From Gelria sp. Kuro-4 (GTDB lineage Bacteria; Bacillota; DTU030; DUMP01): 64,000 nucleotides of DNA. Every line of letters begins with the position of its first letter. Within the stretch, counting starts at the first letter, position 1. The DNA is taken from assembly GCF_019668485.1 (NCBI RefSeq), contig NZ_AP024619.1:1549001-1613000 (forward strand). Reading direction: 5' to 3'. This document shows positions 61,732 to 64,000 of this stretch, one piece after another. The translations under genes and the position numbers were made by a program. Under the pieces are notes generated by a model. That model saw only the letters and a list, made by a program, of their open reading frames with translations, did no database searches and was not told the DNA's origin.

Positions 61732-63000
61732 ATGGTTAAGGCATTGGTGGAAGTATTCACGACGCCGGCGATTATGCTCGGGTTCGTTGCCCTACTTGGC
61801 TTGCTGTTGCAGCGCAAATCTGCATCGGAGTGTATAACTGGGACCTTTAAGACTATCCTTGGGGTTCTTATCTTAAGCAGCGGGGCGGGCGTCATCGTGC
61901 AATCGCTTGGCCCCTTCAGCGACCTTTTCACAAAAGCCTTCAACCTCACAGGTATAGTCCCGTTTGACGAAGCAGTGACAGGCGCCGTCATACAGAAGAT
62001 CGCGGTCGTGGCGAAAACATCTTCGTTGATTATTGCCTTTGGGTTCCTGGTAAACCTGCTTGTCGCGCGAATTACTCCTTTCAAGTACATTTTCCTCACA
62101 GGCCACATGATCTGGATCATGGCAGGGTTCTTGGCATTTGCCCTCTTCGATCTGGGCTTTTCTGAAACCGGCATCGTGGTAATTGGATCCCTTGTGCAAG
62201 GCGTAGTCTTGACTCTGCTTCCAGCTATTGCCCAACCGATCATGCGGCGGGTGACCGGATCCGACCAGTTTGCCTACGGGCACCTCACGACCTTAGGGGT
62301 GGTGGCTGGAGCCCTGGTCGGAAAAGTCTTCGGCGATCCTGAGCAAAGCAGTGAGGACGTAAAGGTGCCGGAAAGCCTTGAGTTCTTCAGGGACACCGCG
62401 ATCTCGATTTCCGTGGTGATGCTTGTTATATACGTGGTTACAGTACTTGTTGCTGGCCCTGCCGCTGTGGCAAAGGCATCGGGTGGTCAGTCACCGCTGA
62501 CCTACGCTGTTGTCCAGGCCCTGACTTTCACGGCGGGAGTGCTCATCCTCCTGCAAGGCGTAAGAATGTTCCTGGGCGAGATTATCCCCTCTTTTCGTGG
62601 TATTGCGCTGAAGGTGGTTCCTGGTGCGATCCCTGCGCTGGACTGCCCGGTGGTTTTTCCTTATGCCCCTACAGCTCTAATGCTGGGGTTTGTTAGTTCT
62701 GTGATGGGCATGATCGTCGGCATGTTTGTCTCCCGGCTGCTCGGAACCGTAATACCTCTTCCCTCGATCATCGGGGGCTTCTTTACGGGTGGTACCTCGG
62801 GTATCTTTGGTAATGCTGTAGGAGGAAGGCGAGGCGCTGTCATCGCAGGCTTTGTCTACGGCTTAATCCTTACAATTCCAGTCGCACTTTTCTACCCACT
62901 GTACGATCTCCCCAAGTATGGGATCACCGGGGTTGCCATGCTTGTCCCGGATGGGCTGGCTGTTTTAGCAATTATCAAAGCTATTGCCAGCATTTTCTAG
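61732..63000 (+). CDS. PTS EIIC component, ascorbate (UlaA/SgaT) family
   Basis: A 422-residue permease with about 10-11 hydrophobic segments. UlaA family signatures are TPAIMLGFVALLGLLLQRKS, TFKTILGVLILSSGAGVIV, FKYIFLTGHMIWIMAGFLAF and the C-terminal IIGGFFTGGTSGIFGNAVGGRRGAVIAGFVYGL. Despite the family name, the neighbours (SIS proteins, NagA-like deacetylase) suggest an amino sugar rather than ascorbate as substrate. Confidence 0.93.
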   Translation: MVKALVEVFTTPAIMLGFVALLGLLLQRKSASECITGTFKTILGVLILSSGAGVIVQSLGPFSDLFTKAFNLTGIVPFDEAVTGAVIQKIAVVAKTSSLIIAFGFLVNLLVARITPFKYIFLTGHMIWIMAGFLAFALFDLGFSETGIVVIGSLVQGVVLTLLPAIAQPIMRRVTGSDQFAYGHLTTLGVVAGALVGKVFGDPEQSSEDVKVPESLEFFRDTAISISVVMLVIYVVTVLVAGPAAVAKASGGQSPLTYAVVQALTFTAGVLILLQGVRMFLGEIIPSFRGIALKVVPGAIPALDCPVVFPYAPTALMLGFVSSVMGMIVGMFVSRLLGTVIPLPSIIGGFFTGGTSGIFGNAVGGRRGAVIAGFVYGLILTIPVALFYPLYDLPKYGITGVAMLVPDGLAVLAIIKAIASIF

Positions 63001-63071
63001 TGTTGCAGGCGACGGGGAAACTGGCACACCGGTTTCCCCCTATTATATCTATCTGGAGGTTGAATTGAAAA

Positions 63072-63806
63072 ATGAAAGCTTTAGAATACCTGAATAAGGT
63101 AGAGACAATCTTGAAGGAGGTCAAAGGAAGCCAGCTTCAAGCCATCCAGCAGGCTGCGGAGCTTGTGGCCCATACCATTGAGGGCAGCGGTTTACTTCAT
63201 GTATTCGGCTGCGGTCACTCCCAGATGTACGCCGAGGAGCTCTTCTACCGTGCAGGCGGCCTGGTTCCTGTAAACGCCATACTGGAGCCCGCCCTTTCGC
63301 TTCGGCCGGAGGCACCCAAAAGCACTTGGTTCGAGCGCTGCCCAGATTACGGTAAAGAAATCTTGAAGAACGAACCTGCGCAACCCGGCGATACGCTGAT
63401 TATCGCTTCTACGTCGGGGAGGAATGCAGTGCCAATCGACGCCGCCCTCCAAGCCAAGGATATGGGCCTCAAGGTGATTGCCTTGACCTCCATGGCTTTC
63501 ACGCGAAGCGTTAAGTCCCGTCACGCAAGCGGCAAGTTGCTGTATGAGCTGGCGGATGTAGTGTTGGACAATTGCGGTGTCAGCGGTGACGCGGTAATAG
63601 GGTTTGAGGGCATACCGTTTAAGGCCGGGCCGACATCGACAGTCGTTGGGTGTGCTATTCTCCAGGCTGTAATTGTGGAGGCCATAGAAAAGCTTTTGGC
63701 TCGAGGCATAACACCACCTGTATGGGTCAGCTCCAACCTGGACCAAGGTGATCAAATCAATTCCCGCTATATTAAAGAGTACAGAGGGAGGGTCAAATGT
63801 CTGTAA
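63072..63806 (+). CDS. SIS-domain protein, UPF0309 family
   Basis: A 244-residue single-SIS protein. Motifs are GLLHVFGCGHSQMYAEELFYRAGGLVPVNAIL, IIASTSGRNAVPIDAAL and GGVSGDAV-like NCGVSGDAVIGFEG. UPF0309 members are often found beside amino-sugar PTS genes and are presumed sugar-phosphate isomerases or etherases. ATG lies about 15 bases after TGGAGG. Its stop codon directly abuts the start of the next gene. Confidence 0.88.
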   Translation: MKALEYLNKVETILKEVKGSQLQAIQQAAELVAHTIEGSGLLHVFGCGHSQMYAEELFYRAGGLVPVNAILEPALSLRPEAPKSTWFERCPDYGKEILKNEPAQPGDTLIIASTSGRNAVPIDAALQAKDMGLKVIALTSMAFTRSVKSRHASGKLLYELADVVLDNCGVSGDAVIGFEGIPFKAGPTSTVVGCAILQAVIVEAIEKLLARGITPPVWVSSNLDQGDQINSRYIKEYRGRVKCL

Positions 63807-64000
63807 ATGCGGCCGGCGGGGAATGAATCTGACACGTTAACCGTTCTGACAAACGGGCGTATTCTCACACCTTATGTTGAAATAAAGACTGGAACGGCTG
63901 TTATCCAAGGACGGCAAATAGTGGAAGCGAAACCTGCTGCACTGAATGACTTTCCCTCAAGTGCACGAGTGCTGAATCTGAGAGGACTGACTGTAGTTCC
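63807..64000 (+). CDS. NagA-like amidohydrolase, N-terminus only (runs off window)
   Basis: An open frame of 64 codons to the window edge, starting ATG directly after the UPF0309 stop. It reads LTVLTNGRILTPYVEIKTGT, then AVIQGRQIVEA, and ends ARVLNLRGLTVVP. This is the usual beginning of N-acetylglucosamine-6-phosphate deacetylase and related amidohydrolases, whose metal-binding GFID-x-H would come next. It is predicted to remove an N-acetyl group from the imported phosphorylated sugar. Confidence 0.7.
   Translation, partial: MRPAGNESDTLTVLTNGRILTPYVEIKTGTAVIQGRQIVEAKPAALNDFPSSARVLNLRGLTVV

Overview
The window reads as chromosome of a GC-rich, endospore-forming, anaerobic Firmicute, probably of the Moorella / Thermoanaerobacterales / Peptococcaceae type. 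The evidence is the spore genes (ylbJ, spoVS, splB), the clostridial gene orders fapR-plsX-fabH-fabK-fabD-fabG-acpP-fabF-rnc-smc-ftsY and ffh-rpsP-khpA-ylqD-rimM-trmD-rplS-lepB-ylqF-rnhB-yraN, acetate kinase with phosphate acetyltransferase, and two tungsten-type aldehyde:ferredoxin oxidoreductases (AOR). GTG and TTG starts are common. No species is asserted. No rRNA, tRNA or CRISPR array was seen.

Bases 1-5,700: the C-terminal part of a sigma-54 enhancer-binding activator, two copies of a palindromic upstream site, a textbook -24/-12 promoter, then acyl-CoA dehydrogenase, EtfB, EtfA and the two subunits of a CoA-transferase. This is a self-contained, activator-controlled acyl-CoA oxidation operon.

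Bases 5,700-33,630 are conserved core: rsmD-coaD, ylbJ, a patatin-like protein, a cell-wall-binding protein, pta-ackA, yceD-rpmF, the fatty-acid synthesis operon, spoVS, the smc/ftsY/ylxM/ffh and ribosome-maturation genes. Several promoters can be read directly: sigma-A sites with 17-bp spacers ahead of yceD, fapR, ylxM and rplS, and candidate sporulation promoters for sigma-E (ylbJ), sigma-H (spoVS) and sigma-G (splB).

Bases 33,890-58,000 are accessory and visibly lower in GC over long stretches. After splB come two divergent phage-type repressor genes and fragments of several insertion sequences (an unassigned transposase tail, IS110, IS21). A catabolic island follows: a tripartite tricarboxylate transporter (TctCBA), a 3-hydroxyisobutyrate-dehydrogenase-type enzyme, a decayed tandem copy of a four-gene AOR module, the intact AOR module (ferredoxin-domain protein, unknown cysteine-motif protein, four-cluster ferredoxin, AOR, MoaD-like protein), a FadR-type regulator, an iron alcohol dehydrogenase, a TRAP transporter split by an intact IS1182-type insertion sequence, an old-yellow-enzyme-type flavoprotein and a second AOR. 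Together these suggest uptake of one or more carboxylates and ferredoxin-linked aldehyde/acid interconversion.

Bases 58,080-64,000: a PRD-type regulator carrying its own EIIB and EIIA domains, a GlmS-like SIS protein, an ascorbate-type PTS EIIB and EIIC, a UPF0309 SIS protein and the start of a NagA-like deacetylase. This is predicted to be an amino-sugar uptake and catabolic operon that runs off the window end.
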